From assembly GCA_945872615.1 (NCBI GenBank), contig CAMBZZ010000001.1, positions 1-64,000 of the forward strand: 64,000 nucleotides of DNA. Direction: 5' to 3'. A program made the position numbers and the translations under genes. Positions 16,403 through 25,546 of the stretch are shown one piece after another (the stretch's first letter is position 1; each line of letters opens with the position of its first letter). The notes beneath the pieces were generated by a model. The model was not told where the DNA came from, did no database searches, and saw nothing but the letters and a program-made list of their open reading frames with translations. The stretch is from an uncultured Clostridia bacterium. Lineage in GTDB: Bacteria > Bacillota > Clostridia > Christensenellales > UBA3700.

Positions 16403-16434
16403 ATCGAATACGAAAGTATTTGGTTTAGGTTTTT
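16394..16434 (+). terminator. Terminator of the interrupted recombinase
   Basis: AAACCTAAA-tcg-AATAC-gaaa-GTATT-tgg-TTTAGGTTTTT. Confidence 0.75.
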
Positions 16435-16717
16435 CTTTTGCAAAAAATAAGGTTTTATCTGCGTTTTTCGGTTGTCGGCGTCCTGCCGTTTTGGTCTTTT
16501 CGGGGTTCGTATGGGTGTGTTCGTATCCATTTTGCCGTATCATATTTTGTGCAGACAGAAAAATTCATTGACAAAACACTTTTTGTATGGTATTATACAT
16601 TTATCCGAAAGAAAGGGTTAGTTTCCTCAAAGTAATTGAGTAATGTAATCTGTTTACGCTTTTCTTTGCAAGCGGAAAAGTTTAAGTGGAAAATCTTACA
16701 ATAATTGTTTTGATAAA

Positions 16718-16788
16718 ATGAGACCTATCGTTAGGAGTAGTCTATCGCGCCAGAGGTGGACTCTCTTTGTCGGAGAGGTCTTTTTTGT
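16718..16788 (+). promoter_or_regulatory. Structured leader upstream of the RNase III gene
   Basis: gagaCCTAtcgtTAGG...CGCCagaGGTG...CTCTCtttgtcgGAGAGgtcTTTTTT; ends like a terminator/attenuator. Confidence 0.5.
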
Positions 16789-16826
16789 TTCCTTCGGATA
16801 AATATCATATTTTTGGAGGTATCAAA

Positions 16827-17657
16827 ATGAAAATGCAAAATCTTAACGAACATCTCGATGAGGTGCAAGAAAAAATCGATTACTATTTTAATAATACCGA
16901 TTTACTCTTGCAAGCATTTACGAGAAGTTCTTATTCTACCCAATATGGTGGAGAAAACAACGAAGTTCTTGAATTTATCGGTGATACAGTTCTCGATTTT
17001 TATGTTGTAAAAACAATCGTCGATGAATTCGGGTTTATGAAATCTCAATCGGAGTATTATGACAAAGACAACGATAATGAAGAATTCTGTATCGTAGCCC
17101 ACAAAAACGAGTCGGATTTTACTGAAATTAAGAAAGAAATCGTTTCAAATAAAACGCTTGCAAAAAGAATCGATTACTTTGGTTTCGCTAAATTTATGTA
17201 TTTGGGCGACAGTGACATTGATAATAATGTAGTAACACAGGAAAAAGTTAAGGCGGATTTATTCGAGGCTATTTTAGGAGCAATTGCAATAGACAGTGAC
17301 TGGAATGCCGATGAAATTCAAAATTCCGTTTCAACCATGCTCAATATCGATAAGTTTTTGGCAAATATCGATACTACAGAAGAACGACCTGAAAAGTTTA
17401 AGGAAGAAAACGCCGTAACTACGTTAAAAGAACTTGCGGAACACGGAATTTGCACTAAGCCCGAATATGATTTGAGCGACGGACAAGTGGAACAAAACGG
17501 TCGTTTATGGTGGGCTTGCACTTGCACTGTTAGAAGTTGGAGCATTCAAAAAACATGGCTTGCCGATTCTAAAAAAGCAGCAAAAAGATATGCTGCCTAT
17601 TTAGTCCTTTGCGAACACTACCAATTACCCGACGAATTTGTCGAGGATAACGAGTAA
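16827..17657 (+). CDS. Ribonuclease III family protein with dsRNA-binding domain (divergent)
   Basis: NNEVLEFIGDTVLDFYVVK signature, EAILGAIAIDSDW and C-terminal KKAAKRYAAYLVL dsRBD; SD ggaggt upstream of MKMQNLNE. Confidence 0.85.
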   Translation: MKMQNLNEHLDEVQEKIDYYFNNTDLLLQAFTRSSYSTQYGGENNEVLEFIGDTVLDFYVVKTIVDEFGFMKSQSEYYDKDNDNEEFCIVAHKNESDFTEIKKEIVSNKTLAKRIDYFGFAKFMYLGDSDIDNNVVTQEKVKADLFEAILGAIAIDSDWNADEIQNSVSTMLNIDKFLANIDTTEERPEKFKEENAVTTLKELAEHGICTKPEYDLSDGQVEQNGRLWWACTCTVRSWSIQKTWLADSKKAAKRYAAYLVLCEHYQLPDEFVEDNE

Positions 17658-17680
17658 ACACTATTCATAAATAATTTGAA

Positions 17681-17718
17681 TATGGCTACCTACTATTGCA
17701 AGGTAGCCATATATTTTT
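17681..17718. terminator. Convergent terminator
   Basis: TATGGCTACCT-N9-AGGTAGCCATA followed by a T-run. Confidence 0.75.
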
Positions 17719-18310
17719 TACGAATACTGTTTTGTCTGCGCCATATTGTCGTGCGGTTGACGTTCAAAATCCGCCCTATTTGTAGCATTGTAAATCCCGC
17801 CATTAGAATAGAAAGCGTTTCGTATTCTACAGCGGTTAATTTCATCTTCGCTACAATCCCGTCAAAGGCGGTATAATCGTTCTTTTGTTCGTCGTCGAGC
17901 GTTGTTTCAGGCTCGGTCATAATCTGCTCGTTAAGGCTTGTTGTATTCAGCATAGGGCTTACAAAGTTTTTAGCCAAGTATCTGTCGCCTACGCTGAAAC
18001 ATGCCTGTTTAATAGTAATTTTTCTGCCCGTTTTGGTGTAGTAAACGTCATTAAGCCTTTTGCCCATATGTTGGCAAAGGAACAACATTGCTTCTTGCGC
18101 AATATCGTAACCGTCTGAAAAACGGCTCATATCGTCATTGGTATGTTTTATATCTTTTAATAATCCCTTGTAGAGATTATGCAAATCTTTACTGCCACGG
18201 ACTATTACCGTTTTAATAGCACACAAGGCAATCACTTCGCCCATACGTTGCACATTTTCTACCGAGATAACTTTGTCGTTATCTAAAATACCTTTTTGAA
18301 ACTCTTTCAT
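17693..18310 (-). CDS. Sigma-70-like / HTH regulator, paralog of 593..1213
   Basis: SDGYDIAQEAMLFLCQHMGKRLND and C-terminal HTH MLQIGRILNVNRTTIWRRQNSIRKKY; same leader and SD as the first copy. Confidence 0.65.
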   Translation of the reverse strand: MKEFQKGILDNDKVISVENVQRMGEVIALCAIKTVIVRGSKDLHNLYKGLLKDIKHTNDDMSRFSDGYDIAQEAMLFLCQHMGKRLNDVYYTKTGRKITIKQACFSVGDRYLAKNFVSPMLNTTSLNEQIMTEPETTLDDEQKNDYTAFDGIVAKMKLTAVEYETLSILMAGFTMLQIGRILNVNRTTIWRRQNSIRKKYMATLQ

Positions 18311-18756
18311 CTTTCTTACCTCCGAAGTATTTTCTTTGCCTTTCGGCAAAAACGGAAGTAGCACCGGGAAAAGATTTTTCTTTCATCTCTTTGTTTTATG
18401 TAAGACGGAAGTCAACGAAAAAGCACAAAAATTGTTGCGTTTATATTTTGTATCTTAATAGTTTTAAGCAAGAATTTTTTTGCCGTTTACTTCCGCTTTT
18501 CTCTGTGCTACAACGCCAAGCCGAAAGGAGAAAAATTCGGAAATAATGCGGTTTATAGCCGCATTATATGTCTGAAATCTTTCAAGCCGTAATACTTCTT
18601 GTTTTGTATCACGTAGGGCATTTTTACGTTTTTGTCGTGTTATTCGTTGTATAACGCTTGCAAAGAGCAATGGCAATTTTGCCGTGTTTTGAAGTTTCAT
18701 TTCTATTTAGCGATATTGCTATTGAGGATTTCTATATTATATGTTAAAATATATTT

Positions 18757-20745
18757 ATGAAAACAAATAATAATACTGAGAATATTGGTTGGCAAAAAAG
18801 ACTGTGTATTTTGGTAGCGGTAGTGATTATAGCGACGTGTCTATGCCTTACTATGGTTGGCTGCAACAAGCGTGACAAAAGTGTGATGTCGAGCGAAACG
18901 CTGAATATTACGTCGCACTTGGGCGAATACGACGAAACCGAATTTAGAGCGCAAATGAGCGTGGAAAATGATATAGAACTTGCCGTAAACGGAGAATCTG
19001 CGTACAAAATTTTGATAAATCAATATGCCGAGCCCGACGTGGTGGAGCTTGCCGAAACTTTAAGCGAATACCTCAACCAAATAATTGGCAGTACAAACAA
19101 CTTCAAGGTGGCGGACGACAGCGAGGCAATACCCGAGCATTATATTGCTATCGGCGACTGCATTGCCACCGATGCCCTATCCAAAGACGGCGTAAAGGAC
19201 GACGGCTATCGTATCGTAAGCCAAGACGGCAATATACATATCCTTGCACTTGACGACGACGCCTTATCCAACGGCGTGTACGGCTTTCTCGAGGACTATC
19301 TCGGTTGTATGTTCGTGAGGAACGACTACGACTACGTGCCCACCCTGCCGACGATTTATCTTGACGATATGGACGAGATAAGCAACCCCGACTTTGCTTG
19401 GCGCAAGGTCTTCCAGTACGAAATAGCGCAAAACGGTTGGTACAAAAAACTCAAAAACAACGGCGTTGTGGCGGACGAGATAGAAGAACACGAAAACTGG
19501 GGTACGTGGTGTCACACGGCGTTTACCTTCGTAAGCCCCGAAGAATACCTACAGTCCCACCCGGAATTTTTCGTAATCAGAAACGGTGAGTCTAAGCAAC
19601 TGTGCCTATCCGCCGACGGCATCTATCCGATAATCGAAAAGAAAATGGAAGAACTCATAGCCGCCAGCCCCAACAAAAAATATTGGGACTTTAGTATTAT
19701 GGACAACTACGACTACTGCACTTGTACCAAGTGCCTTGCCGTAAAAACGGAAACGGGTTCGATTATGGGCACGATGTTACCTATCATCAACAAGTTGGCT
19801 AAGCGTTTCCCCGACAAAATCATCTCTACCCTTGCCTACTTCTTCAACGAAACCCCACCAAAGGGTATGACGTGCGAGGACAACGTCAATATCGTCATTG
19901 CTCCTATCCAATGCGGGCAAATGTACAGTTACCTCTACGGCGCAACGGGTCAAAGCGCCAAAGCAAAGAAATTGATTGAGGGCTGGGGCGAGATTGCTCA
20001 CAATATTTTGGTGTGGGACTACGTGGTGGACTTTAGTCACCTACTGTTGCCGTTCCCTAACTACGACGTGCAAAAGGACAATCATACACTGTATCTGGGC
20101 AACAACGTGACGGCTATCTTCCACCAAGGCAGTAGAGAGCGCGGTGACGAAATGGCGCACCTTAGGACTTATATCCTCTCCAAGCAAATGTGGGACAACG
20201 ACGTGGACGTGAGCAAAACGCTGGCGAAATATCTGCAAGTGACCTACGGCAAAGGAGCAAAGTACGTGGCGCAATATCTCGATACGTGTACCCAAGAACT
20301 CAAAAATAAGGGCAAAAATCTCGACATATTCGACGCATCCAACTACCACACCTTGGACTACCTATCCCCTAGCAATACCGACCAATATCTGTCTTGGCTC
20401 AACCAAGCCATAGAGCAAGAAAAGGACAACCCCGCTATAGTAAGCCATATCAACGAAATCAAGGTCAACGTGCTATACGCCATAATGGAAGAATCTATCC
20501 CCGACTATAGCCGAAAACAAGCCGCTTTCGACGAGTTTAGCACCCTCGTAACACAACTAGGCATAGAGCAACCATACGAAGCCCACACCCCTACTATGCA
20601 AGAGTATCTGCAACAATACCCGAGCCGAATAGTCGGCGATAAGGTAGCCATAGCCGCCATAGTGATATCACCTTTTGTCCTAGTGGCGATAGTAATAGCG
20701 ATAGTGGCAGTAGTAAGGAAGAAAAAGAAAATAAAAAATATTTAA
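18757..20745 (+). CDS. Secreted/membrane-anchored DUF4838-like (glycoside-hydrolase-like) protein
   Basis: N-terminal lipobox/TM (LTMVGC); DNYDYCTCTKCLAV and HTAFTFVSPEEYLQSHPEFF resemble DUF4838; C-terminal TM plus RKKKKIKNI. Confidence 0.7.
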   Translation: MKTNNNTENIGWQKRLCILVAVVIIATCLCLTMVGCNKRDKSVMSSETLNITSHLGEYDETEFRAQMSVENDIELAVNGESAYKILINQYAEPDVVELAETLSEYLNQIIGSTNNFKVADDSEAIPEHYIAIGDCIATDALSKDGVKDDGYRIVSQDGNIHILALDDDALSNGVYGFLEDYLGCMFVRNDYDYVPTLPTIYLDDMDEISNPDFAWRKVFQYEIAQNGWYKKLKNNGVVADEIEEHENWGTWCHTAFTFVSPEEYLQSHPEFFVIRNGESKQLCLSADGIYPIIEKKMEELIAASPNKKYWDFSIMDNYDYCTCTKCLAVKTETGSIMGTMLPIINKLAKRFPDKIISTLAYFFNETPPKGMTCEDNVNIVIAPIQCGQMYSYLYGATGQSAKAKKLIEGWGEIAHNILVWDYVVDFSHLLLPFPNYDVQKDNHTLYLGNNVTAIFHQGSRERGDEMAHLRTYILSKQMWDNDVDVSKTLAKYLQVTYGKGAKYVAQYLDTCTQELKNKGKNLDIFDASNYHTLDYLSPSNTDQYLSWLNQAIEQEKDNPAIVSHINEIKVNVLYAIMEESIPDYSRKQAAFDEFSTLVTQLGIEQPYEAHTPTMQEYLQQYPSRIVGDKVAIAAIVISPFVLVAIVIAIVAVVRKKKKIKNI

Positions 20746-20762
20746 AAAAAATAAAAAAAGTA

Positions 20763-20791
20763 TTGACAAGTAAAAATATTAATGTTAATAT
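20763..20791 (+). promoter_or_regulatory. Putative promoter TTGACA-N17-TAATAT
   Basis: Consensus -35, 17-bp spacer and near-consensus -10 located 27 bp before a structured hairpin. Confidence 0.45.
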
Positions 20792-20818
20792 ATATATGCT
20801 TACTCATATTGAAATATT

Positions 20819-20872
20819 GCCTCGCTGGCTTATATTAATTTTTTTATTATATAAGCAACCGAGGCGTTTTTT
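20819..20872 (+). terminator. Structured hairpin copy 1 with T-run
   Basis: GCCTCG-CTG-GCTTATAT...ATATAAGC-AAC-CGAGGC-GTTTTTT. Confidence 0.75.
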
Positions 20873-20921
20873 ATGCGCGTATATTTCTTCATTGAAAATA
20901 ATATACTTTTATTAATTATAA

Positions 20922-20963
20922 GCTTCGCTGGCAAATAATCTTTTTCTTATTTGCAACCGAAGC
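20922..20963. repeat. Structured hairpin copy 2 (covarying with copy 1)
   Basis: GCTTCG-CTG-GCAAATAA...TTATTTGC-AAC-CGAAGC. Confidence 0.75.
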
Positions 20964-20965
20964 AT

Positions 20966-22834
20966 TTATTTTATACCTCTTAAAATCTGATATACTTCTT
21001 TCGCATAGTTATCAGTCATTCCAGAGATATAATCTATAACCAATCTAAAACGATAGTAAATGTGTTCCAAACCATTTACATCCAAATTGGCTGTTTCTTT
21101 TTTAAATTGTTCGACAAAGTTATTGGATATAAGAGAAAATATTTTTTTCTCTTTTATTGTTTCACTTCTATTATTTTCATCAATTAAAATAAACTCGTCG
21201 TTATTTTTATTGAAATTCAGTAATAAAACTGAATTAATAAAAGTTTGTAATAAAAACGTAATTATCTCATATCCTTCTAATTCAATTTCAACTATTTCTT
21301 TATTAACAAACACTTTATTTTTAAATATATCCTTCTTTATCCATTTTATTAAAGGCGCAGAAGTCACTAAATCTAATAATTCATAGGAACTATTATTGTT
21401 AATCTGAATTTTATTTTTATCGTCTTGTGTATTAATTGAAATACCTTTTATTATTTGTTCATAATGTTCACAAAATGTATGTACTACTTCATCAATAAGT
21501 TCGTTTCTTAAATCATTAATCATTCTTTTAATAGTTAATTCAAAAGGAGAATTTACTGCTATATCTTGATTTTCCTTATAATACTTATAAAAATTATCTT
21601 TAAACTCGCAAACAACTCTATTATCTTTAGCCACTCCATCAAGTATAAGCACAAAATCCTCATATGTAATAATACCTTTCTTAATAACGTCTTCAAAATC
21701 TGATGTAACATAACTAATATCATCAGCAGCTTCAAGTAATAAAACTAGTGGATTTCTTATGTTATCCTTATATACATTCTCCATTTTTAATTGTTTGATG
21801 TTATCTCGTTCTGAATAAAAATAACCAAATTTTGATTTATCTTTATCCATTTCATATGCATTAATTGGATATTTAATTATGGATCCTAAAACAGCAGCTG
21901 TTAGCTCTAATGAATGGTTTGGTTTGTACAGTTGTAATTTTAAAGCAATTCTTAAACTTTGAGCATTACCATCAAAATATTCAAAATCTTTTTTAAACCA
22001 TTCTTGTAATTCTCCATTTTCACAAGGCGCTTCTGTAATTTTTTTTAAATTGACAGAGCAATTTCCACGATATTGCATATATTTCAAGTTATTCCAATTT
22101 TTACGAAAATAATTCCTTATAACATCCTCGCCAAAATGTCCAAACGGCGGATTTCCTATATCGTGTAATAAAGCAGCACAGGACAACACTTTTTCCATCT
22201 GGAAAGAAATATTCTTTTTCATACTCTCGTTATCATCAAAAATATTTAACGCACACAAGTTTGCTAATTGTGAGGCAATAGATGATACTTCAATGGAATG
22301 AGTTAATCTATTCCTGACATAATCATATTTTTCCAATGAAAATACCTGTGCTTTATCTTGAAGTCTTCTAAATGCCGAACAATAAACAATACGATTATAG
22401 TCATTTACGAAAGAATGTGTATAGTAGTGTTTTTTTGATTTTAGTTGATTTAAAAAAATATCACATATGCTATCAAAACTTCTCATTTTTCTTTCATCAA
22501 AACTCATTAGTGCCGCATTTGCTTCTCCAAGCAATTGCGACAACAATTGGTTTTTGTTATTATTTGCTTTTTTTAATGTCTGAATTATATTAAATGTCAA
22601 ATCAAAGCAAGAAAGATAAATCGTTTGTGCTCGAATTGATACTCTAATAATATTTAATGTTTTAATAAGTATATTAACATGTTCTTTGTTATCAAAATTA
22701 AATACGCCACCTATTAAAATATCATTAATTTTATTATTATATTCTTCTAATAATTCATAATTAGGTAACCTATTTTTATTCAATACACCTTTGCTTTTTT
22801 CTAATATCCATTTATCATTTGTTTTACCACTCAT
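20966..22834 (-). CDS. dgt: dGTPase (HD-domain deoxyguanosinetriphosphate triphosphohydrolase)
   Basis: FRRLQDKAQVFSLEKYDYVRNRLTHSIEVSSIA...CAALLHDIGNPPFGHFGE HD motifs; SD gaggt before MSGKTND. Confidence 0.85.
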   Translation of the reverse strand: MSGKTNDKWILEKSKGVLNKNRLPNYELLEEYNNKINDILIGGVFNFDNKEHVNILIKTLNIIRVSIRAQTIYLSCFDLTFNIIQTLKKANNNKNQLLSQLLGEANAALMSFDERKMRSFDSICDIFLNQLKSKKHYYTHSFVNDYNRIVYCSAFRRLQDKAQVFSLEKYDYVRNRLTHSIEVSSIASQLANLCALNIFDDNESMKKNISFQMEKVLSCAALLHDIGNPPFGHFGEDVIRNYFRKNWNNLKYMQYRGNCSVNLKKITEAPCENGELQEWFKKDFEYFDGNAQSLRIALKLQLYKPNHSLELTAAVLGSIIKYPINAYEMDKDKSKFGYFYSERDNIKQLKMENVYKDNIRNPLVLLLEAADDISYVTSDFEDVIKKGIITYEDFVLILDGVAKDNRVVCEFKDNFYKYYKENQDIAVNSPFELTIKRMINDLRNELIDEVVHTFCEHYEQIIKGISINTQDDKNKIQINNNSSYELLDLVTSAPLIKWIKKDIFKNKVFVNKEIVEIELEGYEIITFLLQTFINSVLLLNFNKNNDEFILIDENNRSETIKEKKIFSLISNNFVEQFKKETANLDVNGLEHIYYRFRLVIDYISGMTDNYAKEVYQILRGIK

Positions 22835-23166
22835 AATATACCTCAACTATATAATAACTAAAATTTATCATATATTTAAAAAAAAATCAATCAATTATAA
22901 TATTTTAACTGATAATATGCTCATTTAAATGATAAAGCATACTTAGTCTTGCCTTATAAATTCTAATTTCGAATCATCATTCTATTAAAGCAATATATAA
23001 ATTATAATTACAAAATACTCTACACTTGTTTTTTATTTATCCTTTGCGCGGTCGTATCTACTTATTCGCATAGCAAAAATTCGGCAATCGTCGCCATAAC
23101 CATTGGACTTAGCAAAAGTATTGACACCTAGACGGCACCGTATTAAAATAATATCGGGAGAAGATT

Positions 23167-24750
23167 ATGAAGACCATATCACGAAAAATTTGTTTTACTT
23201 TGGCATTACTTACTATGCTTGCAGTAGCTTTGACTGCTACACTCGTCCACCCTACCACCGTCTATGCAATCAACGACAGCCGCGTCGGATGGGAAGAGGG
23301 CGTATTTAACCATTTAGACTACGGCATCTATTGGTACCAAGACGGCAAGGACATCCCCGTCAAAGCAGGTACGGCGGGCGTAGAGTTCGACCCGACCAAA
23401 CCGACTATTATCTTTACTTACGGTATGAAGTACAAAGAAGGCTACAACCGTAGAGATTTGCTCTCCACTTGGGAAGGCACGTACGATAGATTTGCCGAAG
23501 GAACCTTCCCTTATAGCACGCAATACTTCCAAAAATACATAGATATGGGCTACAACGTCGGTCACTTTTATTGGAATCAACTCTCCGAGGAGAGCATTCA
23601 AGGAGACCCTAAGATTTGGTCTTCCGACACGCCGCTGGGCATGCGCTATTACGTCTCCACCCAATCGGGCAAGAGAGTGCTAGGCGACCCAACCCTCAAT
23701 CCTACCTCTTCGGTATCTATGCTCTACGCCCAAGCAATAATCAACGCCCTTGGCAAAAACTTCTCGGGTACGCTGCAGTTGGCAGGTCACTCAATGGGTG
23801 GCGACCTATCGCTTGCAGTAAGTGAAAACCTATTGATGATGAGCGAGCGTAAAGAAATAGGCACCAACCTTATCCCTCAGCGCATCACCCTACTCGACCC
23901 GTATCTCAGCACCAACAAAGTAAAAGGACATATCGACCACCGCGGAGGTGAAGACGCCAACGGACGCACTATTGCCGAGCTTTGCTCGGAAGCCGTGGTA
24001 AAGCTTGCAGATTATGGCGTGGCTATCGAAGGCTACGGCGCAGGCAAGGCTATATACACCATGTACGCCACGTTAGGTGGAAACATCTATTCCAAAGCAA
24101 CCATGTCAACCCTCAAAGAGCGCTTTGGCGACAATATCACTTGGGTGCACCTAGACGGACTTGACAAACAGTACGGAATGACCAACACTCACAATATGGT
24201 GCCCGACTACTACTTCCTAACGCTCTTCCAAGACGCCGTCAAGGACGACTTCGATCAAACCGTTCCGTCGGCTCTCATGGACGTAAACACTCTGCGCTCT
24301 CTCAAAGGCGTGGCTTACAGCCAACAATGGAACGACGGCAACTCGGTATTGATGAAAGATTGCACCTTCGCTCGTGTGGATAGATACCAAAATCCAGTCA
24401 CGTTGACTATAGATATTCCGTCAGACGACGTGTACGGCATGCAAATATCGGACAAGGACGGCAACGTCGTATTCTCACGCACTTCCACTTCACCTATTAC
24501 GCACGCCGAAGTAGGCTTGGGAGACGGCGATTACACCGTCAAACTTACGCTTAAATCGGGCAAAACCGCACTACTATCCGACAAAACGATAACAATCAAC
24601 GAAACGGTAAACCTTGCGATAGACGAAACGGAATTGGTAAGCCACCGCGACAAAATTATACTCGCCGTAGTCATTCCAGTAGTGTGCGTGGCGGTCATCG
24701 CGACAGTAGTCTCCCTAGTCATCGTCAAGAAGAAAAAGTCGCAAAAATAA
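23167..24750 (+). CDS. Secreted membrane-anchored alpha/beta hydrolase (lipase-like)
   Basis: Signal peptide; LAGHSMGGDLSLA nucleophile elbow; C-terminal TM plus KKKKSQK. Confidence 0.7.
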   Translation: MKTISRKICFTLALLTMLAVALTATLVHPTTVYAINDSRVGWEEGVFNHLDYGIYWYQDGKDIPVKAGTAGVEFDPTKPTIIFTYGMKYKEGYNRRDLLSTWEGTYDRFAEGTFPYSTQYFQKYIDMGYNVGHFYWNQLSEESIQGDPKIWSSDTPLGMRYYVSTQSGKRVLGDPTLNPTSSVSMLYAQAIINALGKNFSGTLQLAGHSMGGDLSLAVSENLLMMSERKEIGTNLIPQRITLLDPYLSTNKVKGHIDHRGGEDANGRTIAELCSEAVVKLADYGVAIEGYGAGKAIYTMYATLGGNIYSKATMSTLKERFGDNITWVHLDGLDKQYGMTNTHNMVPDYYFLTLFQDAVKDDFDQTVPSALMDVNTLRSLKGVAYSQQWNDGNSVLMKDCTFARVDRYQNPVTLTIDIPSDDVYGMQISDKDGNVVFSRTSTSPITHAEVGLGDGDYTVKLTLKSGKTALLSDKTITINETVNLAIDETELVSHRDKIILAVVIPVVCVAVIATVVSLVIVKKKKSQK

Positions 24751-24782
24751 CGGCATACGATCAACTCAATATACCATATCGA

Positions 24783-24812
24783 GCCTTGCAATTAGCAGGG
24801 CTCTTTTTTGGC
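24783..24812 (+). terminator. Intrinsic terminator
   Basis: GAGCC...GGCTC followed by TTTTTT. Confidence 0.65.
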
Positions 24813-24874
24813 AATTTTGCTCAGAAAAATTCTACGAAATTTGACAAAAAAATTGAAAATATATATCAAAATTA

Positions 24875-24903
24875 TTGACATATATATCGGGGGTGTATAT
24901 AAT
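24875..24903 (+). promoter_or_regulatory. Consensus promoter TTGACA-N17-TATAAT
   Basis: Perfect -35 and -10 hexamers with a 17-bp spacer upstream of the XRE/pot operon. Confidence 0.8.
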
Positions 24904-24909
24904 CAAAAC

Positions 24910-24982
24910 AGTTTACTAAATCTAAACTCAAAGTTTAACAAAATTTTCACTTAATAATTTTGAAGTTTACTTTTACTAAACT
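24910..24982. promoter_or_regulatory. Paired operator AGTTTA-N7-TAAACT
   Basis: Two 19-bp dyads at 24910-24928 and 24964-24982, plus half site AGTTTA at 24932. Confidence 0.65.
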
Positions 24983-24999
24983 CGGAAAAGGAGGTAACT

Positions 25000-25533
25000 A
25001 TGGAAATCGGTATCAAAATCAAGTCGCTGAGACTCCAATGCGGTCTAACGCAAGAAGAGCTTGCCGATAGATGCGATTTGACCAAAGGATATATCTCGCA
25101 ATTAGAAAACGACATTGCCTCGCCGTCTATAGCGACACTCATCGACATACTATCCGCACTCGGCTCCGACCTCAAGAGTTTTTTCAACGACGACAGCGAC
25201 GAGCAAATAGTATTCGAGGAGGACGACTTCTTCGTCAAGGAGAGCGACGACAACTCTATCACGTGGCTAGTGCCAAATAGCCAAAAGAACGAAATGGAGC
25301 CGATATTGATGACCCTCAACGCTCATAGCAAGACGCTGGAAGATATGCCTCACGAAGGAGAAGAATTCGGATATATGCTCGAGGGCAACGCAACGCTGAT
25401 AATAGGCAAAAAGAAGTACAAACTAAGTCAAGGCAACTCTTTTTATTTCGTCAGCAACAAAAAGCACTATATAGTCAACGACGGCGACGCGCCCGTAAAA
25501 ATACTGTGGGTATCTTCCCCTCCTACATTCTAA
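25000..25533 (+). CDS. XRE-family regulator with C-terminal cupin domain
   Basis: [34 protein letters not shown]; cupin [22 protein letters not shown]. Confidence 0.9.
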   Translation: MEIGIKIKSLRLQCGLTQEELADRCDLTKGYISQLENDIASPSIATLIDILSALGSDLKSFFNDDSDEQIVFEEDDFFVKESDDNSITWLVPNSQKNEMEPILMTLNAHSKTLEDMPHEGEEFGYMLEGNATLIIGKKKYKLSQGNSFYFVSNKKHYIVNDGDAPVKILWVSSPPTF

Positions 25534-25546
25534 GAAGGACACGACG

